This document shows positions 31,005 to 40,800 of a stretch of 62,631 nucleotides of DNA, one piece after another. The first letter of the stretch is position 1; each line of letters starts with the position of its first letter. A program made the translations under genes and the position numbers. Source of the DNA: UBA4615 sp046046245 (GTDB lineage Bacteria > Pseudomonadota > Gammaproteobacteria > Burkholderiales > Burkholderiaceae_E); contig JBJOKE010000033.1 of assembly GCA_046046245.1 (NCBI GenBank), positions 1 to 62,631 of the forward strand, in the 5' to 3' direction. The notes below the pieces were generated by a model. That model searched no databases, was not told the origin of the DNA, and saw nothing but the letters and a program-made list of their open reading frames with translations.

Positions 31005-31483
31005 CAGGCGCCTCCGGTGGGCGTGGCCGCGACGCGCCACTGCAGCGCGAGGTGCACCAGCGACAGCGCGCCGCAGAGCACGCCGGCGACGTAGATCGTG
31101 GCCGCCGGCAGCGGCAGGACCGCGAGCGACATGCCCCAGGTGTGCAGCGTGAGCTTCACCGCCTGCGCGAGCACGACCGCGAAGAACACCACGTAGATCG
31201 CGTGGTTCGCGACCGCGACCGCGCGCTGCGCCCCGGCCGGCAGGCGCTTGACGAAGAAGTCCACCGACAGGTGGGTGCGTCGGCGGACCGCGCGGACGAC
31301 GCCGACGTAGACCAGCCAGACGAAGGCGACGCGCGCCGCCTCCTCGGTCCACGACAGCGGGTCGTCCAGCCCGGTCCGCCAGACCACCTGAACGGTGTTC
31401 ACCACGATGACGAAGGCGAGCAGCACGAGCGCGAGCGCGCTCTCGATGCCCGCCAGCGCGTCGGTGACGCGACGGTTCGACAC
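31004..31483 (-). CDS. dctQ: TRAP transporter small permease (DctQ)
   Basis: A 159-aa protein with four hydrophobic helices (ALVLLAFVIVVNTVQVVWR with WRTGLDDPLSWTEEAARVAFVWLVYVGVVRAVRRRTHLSVDF, the DctQ signature, then two more). It partners DctM in the TRAP transporter. Spacing to the upstream DctP gene is 16 bp, to DctM a 1-base overlap. Confidence 0.93.
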   Translation of the reverse strand: MSNRRVTDALAGIESALALVLLAFVIVVNTVQVVWRTGLDDPLSWTEEAARVAFVWLVYVGVVRAVRRRTHLSVDFFVKRLPAGAQRAVAVANHAIYVVFFAVVLAQAVKLTLHTWGMSLAVLPLPAATIYVAGVLCGALSLVHLALQWRVAATPTGGA

Positions 31484-31499
31484 AACGGGGCTCCGGCGC

Positions 31500-32486
31500 T
31501 CAGCGGGCGTTGCGCACCGAGTCGATCAGCGCCGCGACGTTGTGCCGCTTGCCGTACGACGCGTAGATCGGCTCGACCGCCTTGCGGAACGGCTCGGTGT
31601 CGGGTTTCGTGAAGGTGACGCCCGCCGCCTTCATCCGGTCCTCGAACTCCGCCTCGCTCTGCAGCGCGCGCGCCCGCTGCCAGGTCTCGGTCTCCTTCGC
31701 GACCTCGGCCAGCGCCTTCTGCGCGTCGGCCGGCAGCGCCGAGAACCAGCGGTCGGCGACCATCAGGAAGTTCGGCACGTAGATGTGGCCGGTGTAGGCG
31801 GCGAACTTGGCCTGCTCGTGCAGGCGGGCGCCGAACGCGGCCTCGGCCTTGTTCTCGAAGCCGTCGACGACGCCGCTCGAGAGGCTGGTGTAGAGCTCGC
31901 CCCAGGGCACCGGCGTGGGGTTCGCGCCGAGCAGCTTGAAGGTCTCGACGTAGGCCGGCACCTCCGGGACGCGGATCTTCATGCCCTTCAGGTCGCCGAT
32001 CGCGTTGATCGCCCGCTTCGAGAAGGTCTTGCGGAAGGTCGTGTCGTAGTTCGCGAGCACGCGGATGCCGGTGCGCTTGCGGACGTCCTCGAAGACGCCC
32101 TGCCCGATCGGCCCGTCGGTCACGCGATGGACGTGCTGCAGGTCCTGGAAGACGTAGGGCAGCTCGAGCACGCCGATCGCGGGCACCGCGTTGGCCGGCG
32201 TGCCGGCATCGAAGATCGCGGCTTCCTGCGTGCCCAGACCGATCGACTCGAACATCTGGCGGTTGCTGCCGAGGCTGGAGCCGGGATGCAGCGTCACCAC
32301 CACCGCGCCGTTCGTCCGCTTCTCCACGCCCTCCTTGAAGCGCAGCAGCGCCTGGTGGATGTTGTCGGACTCGGCCAGCACGTGGCCGATCTTCATCGTC
32401 GCCTTCGGCGCCTGGGCGCGGACGGCGAGCGGGGACAGCAGCAGCGCCGACGTGACGGCACGACGCGCGGGGGATGCAGGGCTCAT
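31500..32486 (-). CDS. dctP: TRAP transporter substrate-binding protein (DctP)
   Basis: A 328-aa periplasmic protein with a signal (ARRAVTSALLLSPLAVRAQA) and DctP features: KIGHVLAESDNIHQALLRFKEGVEKRTNGAVVVTLHPGSSLGSNRQMFESI, and MKIRVPEVPAYVETFKLLGANPTPVPWGELYTSLSSGVVDGFEN, whose Arg is the usual carboxylate anchor. Given the co-operonic enolase-superfamily dehydratase, the ligand is probably a sugar acid. It follows the dehydratase gene by 72 bp. Confidence 0.93.
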   Translation of the reverse strand: MSPASPARRAVTSALLLSPLAVRAQAPKATMKIGHVLAESDNIHQALLRFKEGVEKRTNGAVVVTLHPGSSLGSNRQMFESIGLGTQEAAIFDAGTPANAVPAIGVLELPYVFQDLQHVHRVTDGPIGQGVFEDVRKRTGIRVLANYDTTFRKTFSKRAINAIGDLKGMKIRVPEVPAYVETFKLLGANPTPVPWGELYTSLSSGVVDGFENKAEAAFGARLHEQAKFAAYTGHIYVPNFLMVADRWFSALPADAQKALAEVAKETETWQRARALQSEAEFEDRMKAAGVTFTKPDTEPFRKAVEPIYASYGKRHNVAALIDSVRNAR

Positions 32487-32558
32487 CGGGGTCTCCTCCA
32501 GGGTGCTGCGGGCCGGCCTGTGCCCGGCCGGTCCCGCGGGTACGACGGTTTCGGGGGG

Positions 32559-33764
32559 CTACAGGTCCTTCGCGGTGGTGGTGCGGCGCTGCACGCCGCC
32601 CCGCCTGTCGAGGTCCGGATGCAGGGACACGCCGTGGCCCGGCGTCTCGTTGATCGTGATCCGGCCCTTCGAGATCGGCGGCAGGCCGACGACCACGTCG
32701 CCGTACCAGCCGTAGTAGAAGGCCCGCACGATCTCCTGGATGTGGCAGTTCGGCACGTGCAGCGCCATGTGCGTCGACGTGGTCAGCACCACCGGGCCGG
32801 TGCAGTCGTGGAAGGCGACCGGCACCTTGTAGGTCTCGGCGAGCCGCGCGATCTTGTGCGCCTCGGACACGCCGCCGCACCAGGCCATGTCCATGATGAC
32901 CAGGCTCAGCGCGTTCAGGTCGAGCAGGCCGCGGAAGTCGGCCGCCATGCCGCGGGTCTCGCCGACCGCGATCGGCGCGCGCGTCGAGCGCGCGACCTCG
33001 CCGATCGCATCGAGGTGGTCCATGATGACCGGGTCCTCGACCCACATCGGGTCGTACTGCTCCATGGCGCGGGCGATCTTCACCGCCTCCGGCCGGTTCC
33101 ACATCGAGTGGAGCTCGCACATCACGTCCATGCGGTCGCCGCAGGCCCTGCGGATCTTCTCGAACGGCTCGAGCGCGCGCTTCATGTCGGCGCGCGACAG
33201 GAACTGGCCCTGCGTGGCCTCGGCCGCGTAGTCGAAGGGCCAGATCTTCATCGCGTCGATGCCCATGTCGAGCAGCGACAGCGCGACCTCGTCGGCGCGC
33301 TCCAGGAAGCCCTTCAGGTCCTCGTACTGGCCGGTCTTCGCAGTCAGGCCGAAGTTGTCCGTGCCCTGCGTGGGGCGCGTCTGCACGTAGCTGTAGCCGG
33401 CGCAGGTGTTGTAGACGCGGATGTCGTCGCGGACGCGGCCGCCGAGCATGTCCGCCAGCGGCAGGCCGACCGACTTCGCGCGCAGGTCCCACAGCGCGAT
33501 GTCGATCGCCGAGCGGCCGCGGGTCTCGGCGCTCGAGCCGATGAAGCCGACGTAGCCGGTCAGGTGCTGCTGCAGCTTCGCGACGTTGCGCGGGTCCTGG
33601 CCGATCAGGTGCGGCGCGATCATCTGGTGGATGTGCGCCTCGGCCGAATGCGAGCCGTAGAAGGTCTCGCCGAGGCCGGTCAGGCCCTCGTCGGTGTGGA
33701 CCTGCGTCCAGAGGATGTTGGGGAAGGCGTCGAGTCGTACGGTCTCGAGCGCGGTGATCTTCAT
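32559..33764 (-). CDS. enolase-superfamily sugar-acid dehydratase (MR/MLE family)
   Basis: A 401-aa member of the mandelate racemase/muconate-lactonizing superfamily. N-terminal capping domain MKITALETVRLDAFPNILWTQVHTDEGLTGLGE. The metal ligands appear as E in CELHSMW, E in WVEDPV and E in VGETRG. The ExH in CELHSMW and the later FHDCTGPVVLTTSTHMALHVPN His resemble the galactonate/mannonate dehydratase type, although the first ligand is Glu rather than the usual Asp. It probably dehydrates an aldonic or uronic acid imported by the adjacent TRAP system. The ATG overlaps the GntR stop by 4 bases. Confidence 0.87.
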   Translation of the reverse strand: MKITALETVRLDAFPNILWTQVHTDEGLTGLGETFYGSHSAEAHIHQMIAPHLIGQDPRNVAKLQQHLTGYVGFIGSSAETRGRSAIDIALWDLRAKSVGLPLADMLGGRVRDDIRVYNTCAGYSYVQTRPTQGTDNFGLTAKTGQYEDLKGFLERADEVALSLLDMGIDAMKIWPFDYAAEATQGQFLSRADMKRALEPFEKIRRACGDRMDVMCELHSMWNRPEAVKIARAMEQYDPMWVEDPVIMDHLDAIGEVARSTRAPIAVGETRGMAADFRGLLDLNALSLVIMDMAWCGGVSEAHKIARLAETYKVPVAFHDCTGPVVLTTSTHMALHVPNCHIQEIVRAFYYGWYGDVVVGLPPISKGRITINETPGHGVSLHPDLDRRGGVQRRTTTAKDL

Positions 33765-34672
33765 CGGGTGGGCTCCTGGGGTCGGGCGGATCGGGGTCGG
33801 GACAGGGCGGTCCGGCGGGCCCGCGCGTCGCCGCGCGGTGCGGGCGCCGGTCCGGCGGAGTCGGAGGCGGCGTCGCCGGAGCGCGGTGCGCCGTCGAGCA
33901 GGCGCCGCTCGCCGGCGGCGAGGTGGCCGGCCATCGCGCGCGCGGCGCGCGGCGCGTCGCCGGCGACGATCGCGTCGAGGACCTGCCGGTGCTCGCGCTG
34001 CGCGGCCTCGATCGAGGTGCCGCGGCGCGCGCTCGCGCCCCGGCCCTGCTCGATGGCGTGGCGCAGCGAGGCCGACAGGAACTCCAGCGTCTGCACGATG
34101 AAGGCGTTGCCCGACGCGCGGGCGATCGCCATGTGGAAGGCCAGGTCGTCGTCGCTGCCGGTGGCGCCCGCGCGCTCGGCGCCGTCGAGCCGGTCGAGCG
34201 CCGCGCGCATCGCGGCGAGGTCCGCATCGTCGCGGCGGCGGGCCGCGAGCCGCGCGGCCTGCGTCTCGAGCCCGGCGCGGAACTCGAGCATCTCGCGCGC
34301 GGTGTCGGCCAGGCCGGCACCCGCCGAGCCGCGCAGCCGCAGCACGCCCTCGCCCGGCGCGCGCCGGGTCACGTAGACGCCGGCGCCCTGCACGCTGTCG
34401 ACGAGCTGCTCGGCCTTCAGCTGCGCGACCGCCTCGCGGACCACGGTACGGCTGACCTCGAAGCGTGCGCAGAGCTCGGGTTCGGTGGGCAGGCGATCGC
34501 CGGGGGCGAGTGCCCCGGCGCGGATCTGGGCGGCGAGGCGGTCGACGACGTGGCCGACGAGGGTGCGACGGGGGGCGGGGTCGGCCGCTGCCGGCCTCGC
34601 GGGCCGGGGCGCGGGCGCCGCCGCTGTCCGCGGCGACGCGCGGCGCGATCCGTCGGTTCGGGTCGTGGGCAC
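33761..34672 (-). CDS. GntR family regulator (FadR/FCD type)
   Basis: A 303-aa regulator. A low-complexity N-terminus is followed by a GntR winged helix (VVDRLAAQIRAGALAPGDRLPTEPELCARFEVSRTVVREAVAQLKAEQLVDSVQGAGVYV, about residues 42-100) and a helical FCD effector domain (ARAREMLEF-type opening; LAFHMAIARASGNAFIVQTLEFL, then EHRQVLDAIVAGDAPRAARAMAGHL with metal-binding His residues). It is first in the operon it probably represses, with a GTG start and a perfect dyad 20 bp upstream. Induction by the sugar-acid substrate is expected. Confidence 0.9.
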   Translation of the reverse strand: MPTTRTDGSRRASPRTAAAPAPRPARPAAADPAPRRTLVGHVVDRLAAQIRAGALAPGDRLPTEPELCARFEVSRTVVREAVAQLKAEQLVDSVQGAGVYVTRRAPGEGVLRLRGSAGAGLADTAREMLEFRAGLETQAARLAARRRDDADLAAMRAALDRLDGAERAGATGSDDDLAFHMAIARASGNAFIVQTLEFLSASLRHAIEQGRGASARRGTSIEAAQREHRQVLDAIVAGDAPRAARAMAGHLAAGERRLLDGAPRSGDAASDSAGPAPAPRGDARARRTALSRPRSARPQEPTR

Positions 34673-34691
34673 CGGCGCTCCCAGCTCGTCC

Positions 34692-34706
34692 GGTCATATG
34701 ATGACC
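34692..34706. promoter_or_regulatory. GGTCAT-N3-ATGACC dyad, candidate GntR operator
   Basis: A perfect inverted repeat with 6-bp arms and a 3-bp centre, AT-containing in a GC-rich surrounding. It lies 20 bp upstream of the GntR start codon, in the 198-bp divergent region between that gene and the S9 peptidase gene. FadR-type regulators bind dyads of about this size, so self-regulation of the TRAP/dehydratase operon is likely. Confidence 0.6.
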
Positions 34707-34870
34707 TGATGATAGGGAGCCGGATGACGGCGCGTCAAGCCGCGACGGTCCGGAAACGGCGGCCGGCACGCGTCTCCCCGTCGATGGGTCGGGCCCGCCC
34801 GCGTTCGGACGGGTGGTCGGACCGGTGCTCGGCTAAGCTTGCCCGCCCCCCCTCGGATCCGTTGCGCCCC

Positions 34871-36970
34871 ATGACCGTGTCCCCGCCCCGGCCCGCCGCG
34901 ACCGGCCACTGCCGCCGCGCCGCGCCGGCGCGTGCCGCCGCGTTCGCGGCAGGGCTCGTCCTCCTGTCCGCCTGCGCCGGCCCGCGGGGACCGTCCCCCG
35001 ACGCAGCGCCTTCGGCGACGCCCGCCACGGCGGTCGCGACAGTCCCTGCGCCCGGCGTGCGTCCCCCCGTCTGGCCGGTCCGCCGCTATGTCGCGAACGC
35101 CGACCTCGCGGGCGGATACAGCCTGTCGCCCGACGGGCGCCTGACCGCCAACGTCGAGCGGGTCGGCGTGGGACCGGGCGTCGTCATCCGCGACGCGACC
35201 GACGGCGGCGAGCGGGCCCGGCTGGCGATCGGCGCACCGATGTGGCTCGGGGACAGCCGTCACCTCGTCCACGTCCGGGACCCGCTCGGCGACGAGAACC
35301 TGACCGTCTCGGTGCGCGACCTCGCGTCGCCGCAGGCCGAGCCATGGGTCGTGGCCGCGTGGCCCGGCGTCCGCTCCGTGCCGATCGGGCGCGGCGAGAC
35401 CGCGACCACGTTCCGGTTCATCAGCAACCCCCGCGACCGGCGTCGCTTCGACCTGTTCGAGGCCGATGTCGCGAGCCGCTCGGTCCGCGAACTGCGTCGG
35501 GCCGACGCTCGGACCCGCGGCTGGCTGATCGACACCCGAGGTGCGATCGCCGGCCGCGTGAGCCGGATCGGCGACGCCGGCGACGACGGCGCCGACCTCG
35601 TCTTCGAGATCGAGTCGGCGGACGGCACGCACCGCACGCTGCGGACGGTCGGCCCGTTCGACGAGTTCGTCGTGCACCGCCTCGACCTCGGCCTGCGGCG
35701 CGCCTGGGCCACGACCAACCTCGACCGCGACCGCATCGAGCTGGTCGAGATCGACCTCGACACCGGCCGCGAGACGGTGCTCGGCGCCGACCCGGTCGTC
35801 GACGTCGACGGCCCGGTGTTCGCCGACACGAACGGCCCGCCGATCGGCTGGATCGCGATGGACGGGCTGCTCCGGTTCCACGCGCTCGACGCGGACGCGG
35901 CCGCAGCGCTCGCGGCGCTCGGGGCGCGCGCGCATCGCGACGGCCTGGTCGACGACACGCCGGTGATCGTGCTGCCGCAGAGCCGCGCCGCCGAGGGCCC
36001 GAACTGGATCGTGGTCGTCGCCGGCCGGCTCGACCGCGCGGAACTGCTCTGGAATCGCGTCTCGGGCACGCTGCGCAGGCTCGACCGGCGCGATGCCGAG
36101 GCCGCGTTCCGGGCGTCGCTGTCACCCTGGGAGCCGGTCGCCTTCGACGCATCGGACGGACGCCGGCTGCACGGTCTCCTGCTGCGGCCGAAGGGGGCGA
36201 GCGGGCCGGTGCCGCTGGTGGTCGACATCCACGGCGGCCCCTGGGCACGCGACCGCTGGGAGCCGGCGACGCCGAACGAGGCGCAGATGCTCGCCAACCG
36301 CGGCTACGCGGTGCTGCAGGTGAACTACCGCGGCTCCTCGGGCTACGGCAGGGCGCACCTGTGGGCCGGCGCCCGCACCTATGGCGACCGGCTGCAGCGC
36401 GACATCGCCGACGGCGTGCGGTGGGCGATCGACGCGGGCATCGCCGACCGCGACCGCCTCGCGGTGATGGGCACGAGCTTCGGCGGCTACTCGGCGATGA
36501 TGCAGCTGATCGGCCGGCCGCACCCGTACCGGTGCGGCGTCTCGATCGTCGGCGTCGCCGACTGGCCGCGGACGATCGACGCATGGCCGACCCACTGGGC
36601 GAGGCGCAGCTGGGCCGCGCGGTTCTACGGGCGGACGAGCGACCCCGCCGAGCGCGCCGAGATGCTGCGCCAGTCGCCGATCACGGCGATCGACCGGATC
36701 GACGTGCCGCTGCTGGTCGCGCACGGCGAGCGCGACATCCGCGTGCGGCAGCAGGACTCGGTCGACGTCGTCCGCGCGCTGCGCGCGAGCGGCCGGCCGG
36801 TGCGCTTCCTGTCGTTTCCGGACGCGGGCCACACGATCGGGGCCTGGCCCGACCGACTCGCGCTGGCGCGCGAGATCGAGGACCACTTCGCGAACTGCCT
36901 CGGCGGCGCGCGCGCGGGGTTGGACCTGTACGAACTGATACCCTCGACGGTGCGGCGCGACCCGCCGTGA
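34871..36970 (+). CDS. S9 family peptidase (prolyl oligopeptidase-type), lipoprotein
   Basis: A 699-aa protein. Signal and lipobox at the N-terminus (AAFAAGLVLLSACAG), then a beta-propeller-like region (about 60-430) and an alpha/beta-hydrolase domain (about 440-690). Catalytic residues: Ser in MGTSFGGYSAMM (about 536), Asp in VAHGERDIRV (about 619) and His in PDAGHTIG (about 651); the oxyanion region VDIHGGPWARDRWE is also typical. It would cleave peptides in the periplasm or at the outer membrane. Divergent from the GntR operon; the shared 198-bp region holds the dyad at 34692. The start at 34871 is the only one giving the signal peptide. Confidence 0.9.
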   Translation: MTVSPPRPAATGHCRRAAPARAAAFAAGLVLLSACAGPRGPSPDAAPSATPATAVATVPAPGVRPPVWPVRRYVANADLAGGYSLSPDGRLTANVERVGVGPGVVIRDATDGGERARLAIGAPMWLGDSRHLVHVRDPLGDENLTVSVRDLASPQAEPWVVAAWPGVRSVPIGRGETATTFRFISNPRDRRRFDLFEADVASRSVRELRRADARTRGWLIDTRGAIAGRVSRIGDAGDDGADLVFEIESADGTHRTLRTVGPFDEFVVHRLDLGLRRAWATTNLDRDRIELVEIDLDTGRETVLGADPVVDVDGPVFADTNGPPIGWIAMDGLLRFHALDADAAAALAALGARAHRDGLVDDTPVIVLPQSRAAEGPNWIVVVAGRLDRAELLWNRVSGTLRRLDRRDAEAAFRASLSPWEPVAFDASDGRRLHGLLLRPKGASGPVPLVVDIHGGPWARDRWEPATPNEAQMLANRGYAVLQVNYRGSSGYGRAHLWAGARTYGDRLQRDIADGVRWAIDAGIADRDRLAVMGTSFGGYSAMMQLIGRPHPYRCGVSIVGVADWPRTIDAWPTHWARRSWAARFYGRTSDPAERAEMLRQSPITAIDRIDVPLLVAHGERDIRVRQQDSVDVVRALRASGRPVRFLSFPDAGHTIGAWPDRLALAREIEDHFANCLGGARAGLDLYELIPSTVRRDPP

Positions 36971-37018
36971 CGGGAGCCTCGCCACGCCAGCCGGACCGGA
37001 CGTTCCGGGCCGGCGGCC

Positions 37019-37807
37019 TCAGCCGGCGGGACCGAGGTCGCGCCGCAGCGTCGGCAGTCCGACGCCCGCGGCATCGAAGCCGCCGTCGACCGCGATCACC
37101 TGCCCGTTCACGTAGGCCGCGGCGTCGCTGCAGAGGAAGCCGACCACGTTCGCCATCTCGTCCATGCCGCCGTAGCGCGCGAGCGGGATCGCGTCGTGGT
37201 AGTCGGCGCGGATCGCCGCGGTGTGCACGAGCTTCGCCATCTCGGTGTCGACCGGGCCGGGCGCGATCGCGTTCACGCGCACGCCGAAGTGGGACAGCTC
37301 GACCGCCTGCTGCTTGGTCAGGTGGATCACCGCCGCCTTGCTGGTGCCGTAGGCGACGCGCATCGTGCTCGCGCGCAGCCCGGAGATCGACGCGACGTTG
37401 ACGATCGCCCCCCGCCGTCGCGCCTGCATCCGCGAACCGAACACCTGCGTGCAGAGGAACACGCCGTCGAGGTTGGTCGCCATCACGTCGCGCCACTGCG
37501 CGAAGGTCGTCCTCTGGATGTGCTCGAAGACCGCCACGCCCGCGTTGTTGACCAGCGCGTCGACGCGACCGAACCTCGCGTCGACCGTGCGCGCGGCGGC
37601 TTCGACCTGCACCTCGTCGGAGACGTCGCACCGCAGGCCGACGACGTCGGCGGGCCGCGCCAGGCCGGCGACCGCCGCCTCCAGCGTCGCGGCGTCGCGG
37701 TCGAGCAGCACGACGCGGTGGTCGTGATCGAGGAACCAGCGGCCGACGGCCAGGCCGATGCCGCGCGCCCCACCGGTGACGACGGCGACCGGGCGCTCGT
37801 CGCTCAC
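37019..37807 (-). CDS. SDR family oxidoreductase
   Basis: A 262-aa classical SDR: VAVVTGGARGIGLAVG cofactor loop, LVNNAGVAVFEH, IVNVASISGLRAS with the catalytic Ser, YGTSKAAVIHLT with Tyr-Lys, and a C-terminal CSDAAAYVNGQVIAVDGGFDAAG. NAD(P)-dependent oxidoreductase of unknown substrate. GTG start at 37807 overlaps the stop of the giant FAD/Fe-S gene by 4 bases (GTGA), so the two are coupled and may act on the same hydroxyacid or product. Confidence 0.9.
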   Translation of the reverse strand: MSDERPVAVVTGGARGIGLAVGRWFLDHDHRVVLLDRDAATLEAAVAGLARPADVVGLRCDVSDEVQVEAAARTVDARFGRVDALVNNAGVAVFEHIQRTTFAQWRDVMATNLDGVFLCTQVFGSRMQARRRGAIVNVASISGLRASTMRVAYGTSKAAVIHLTKQQAVELSHFGVRVNAIAPGPVDTEMAKLVHTAAIRADYHDAIPLARYGGMDEMANVVGFLCSDAAAYVNGQVIAVDGGFDAAGVGLPTLRRDLGPAG

Positions 37808-40800
37808 ACCAGCACCCGCTCTATCCCGCCGTCGTTCGCCCGCCTCACGTAGTCGGGCATCCAGTCCTCGCCCAGCACGTGCTTCGCGATCTCGACGACG
37901 ATGTAGTCGGCCTCGACCGAGGCGTCGCCCTGGTAGCGCGACAGCCCCTGCAGGCACGACGGGCACGAGGTCAGCACCTTCACCGGTCCGGCGAAGGCCT
38001 CGCCCTTCGCGCCCGCCGTCGGCACCGCCTGCGTGCCCGCGCGGATCGCGTCGGCCGCACGCTTCATCTCCTCCTCCTTGCGGAAGCGGATCTGCGTGGA
38101 GATGTCGGGCCGCGCGACCGCGAGCGTGCCGGCCTCGCCGCAGCAGCGGTCGTTCTTCTCGACCGTGCCGTTGAGCTCGGCGTTGACCAGCGTGTTGACC
38201 ACCTTCATCGGCGCGTACTGCTTCATCGGGCTGTGACAGGGGTCGTGGTACATGTACCGCGTGCCGGTCACGCCCTCGAGCCGCACGCCCTTCTCCATCA
38301 GGAACTCGTGGATGTCGACGATCCGGCAGCCGGGGAAGATCTTCTCGAACTCGTACTTCTGCAGCTGGTCGTGGCAGGTGCCGCAGGAGACCACCACCGT
38401 CTTGATGTCGAGGTAGTTCAGCGTGTTGGCCACGCGGTGGAAGAGCACCCGGTTGTCGGTGATGATCTTCTCGGCCTTGTCGAACTGGCCCGAGCCGCGC
38501 TGCGGATAGCCGCAGCAGAGGTAGCCGGGCGGCAGCACCGTCTGCACGCCCACGTGCCAGAGCATCGCCTGCGTGGCCAGCCCCACCTGCGAGAACAGGC
38601 GTTCCGAGCCGCAGCCTGGGAAGTAGAAGACGGCCTCCGCATCGACGGCCATCGCCTTCGGATCGCGGATGATCGGCACGTAGCGTGCGTCCTCGATGTC
38701 GAGCAGCGCGCGCGCGGCCTTCTTCGGCAGCTTGCCGGGCATCTTCTTGTTGACGAAGTGCACCACCTGCTCGGCGATCGGCGCACGGCCGACGGTCGAC
38801 GGCGGCGCCGCGGTCTGCGCCTTCGCCGGCGCCTTCAGCAGGTCGTGCGCGATCCGCTGCGCCTTGTAGCCCCAGTCGATCATCACCTTGCGGGTCAGGT
38901 TGATCGTCGAGGGATTGGTCGCGTTCAGGAAGAACATCGACGCCGCGGTGCCGGGGTTGAAGCGCTTCTGCCCCATCTTGCGCAGCAGGTTGCGCATCGC
39001 CATCGACACGTTCCCGAAGTCGATGTCCACCGGGCACGGCGCCTCGCACTTGTGGCAGACGGTGCAGTGGTCGGCGACGTCGCCGAACTCGTCCCAGTGG
39101 CGGATCGAGATGCCGCGGCGCGTCTGCTCCTCGTAGAGGAAGGCCTCGATCAGCAGCGAGGTCGCGAGGATCTTGTTGCGCGGGCTGTAGAGCAGGTTCG
39201 CGCGCGGCACGTGCGTGGCGCAGACCGGCTTGCACTTGCCGCAGCGCAGGCAGTCCTTGATCGAGTCGGCGATCGAGCCGATGTCCGACTGCTGCAGGAT
39301 CAGCGACTCGGCGCCCATCAGGCCGAAGCTCGGCGTGTAGGCGTCGCGCAGGTCGCCGCCGGGCAGCAGCTTGCCCTTGTTGAAGCGGCCCTCGGGGTCG
39401 ACCCGCTCCTTGTAGTCGCGGAAGTCGCGGATCTCGGCCTCGGTCAGGTACTCGAGCTTGGTGATGCCGATGCCGTGCTCGCCGGAGATCACGCCGTCGA
39501 GGCTGCGCGCGAGCGCCATGATCCGGTCGACCGCGCGATTGGCCTCCTGCAGCATCCCGTAGTCGTCGGAGTTGACCGGCAGGTTGGTGTGGACGTTGCC
39601 GTCGCCGGCGTGCATGTGCAGCGCGACGAACACGCGGCTGCGCAGGATCCGCCTGTGCTCGGCGATCGCGCGCTCGAGGATCGGCCGGAACGCCTGGCCG
39701 GAGAAGATCTCGGACAGCGGCGCGAGCAGCTCGGTCTTCCACGAGATACGGATCGTGCGGTCCTGCAGCAGGTGGAACAGGCGCAGGGACGCGTCCGAGG
39801 CGACGCGTCGGCGCGCCTCGTCGGCCGCGGCGCCGAGGCCGAGCGCGGCCAGCCGCGACAGCGTCTGCGCGAGCGGCTCGTCGATCCGCTCGAGCAGGAA
39901 TTCCCAGCGTGCGCGGACCGCGGCGGCGAGCTCGCGTGCGGCCGACAGCCGCTCGGCGAGCATCTCGGCGGGCAGCCGCGCGCCGGGGCCGGCGCCGTCG
40001 TCGGCCTTGCCGAGCGGCAGCGCGGCGGGGTCGGAGGCGATCAGCGCGTCGAGCGCGTCGAGCACCTTGAGCTTGTTGCGGGTCGACAGCTCGATGTTGA
40101 TCCGCTCGATGCCGTCGGTGTACTCGGCCATCCGCGGCAGCGGGATGACCACGTCCTCGTTGATCTTGAACGCGTTGGTGTGGCGGGCGATCGCGGCGGT
40201 GCGCGCGCGGTCGAGCCAGAAGGTCTTGCGCGCCTCGGGCGAGACCGCGACGAAGCCCTCGCCGCTGCGGCCGTTGGCCAGCCGCACGACCTCGGAGGTG
40301 GCCTTGGCGACCGACTCGTCGTCCTCGCCGACGATGTCGCCGATCAGCACCATCTTCGGGAAGCCGCCGCGCCGGGACTTGGTGGCATAGCCCACCGCAC
40401 GCAGGTAGCGCTCGTCGAGGTGCTCGAGGCCGGCGAGGATCGCGCCGAAGGGCTGGCGATCGAGGTACGCCTTGATCTCGACGATCGAGGGCACCGCGTC
40501 CTTCGCCTGCCCGAAGAACTCGAGGCAGACGGTGCGCACGTGCTTCGGCATCCGGTGGAGCACCCAGCGGGCCGAGGTGATCAGGCCGTCGCAGCCCTCC
40601 TTCTGCACGCCCGGCAGGCCGGCGAGGAACTTGTCGGTGACGTCCTTGCCGAGCCCCTGCTTGCGGAAGCGCGCGCCCTCGATCTCCAGCACCTCGCGCC
40701 GGACCGGGTCGCCGTGCATGACGCCATCGGCACCGAGCTGCGCGGGCTCGAACCAGGCGAGCGCGAAGCGCGCGACCGGCACGTCGTGGATCTTGCCGCG

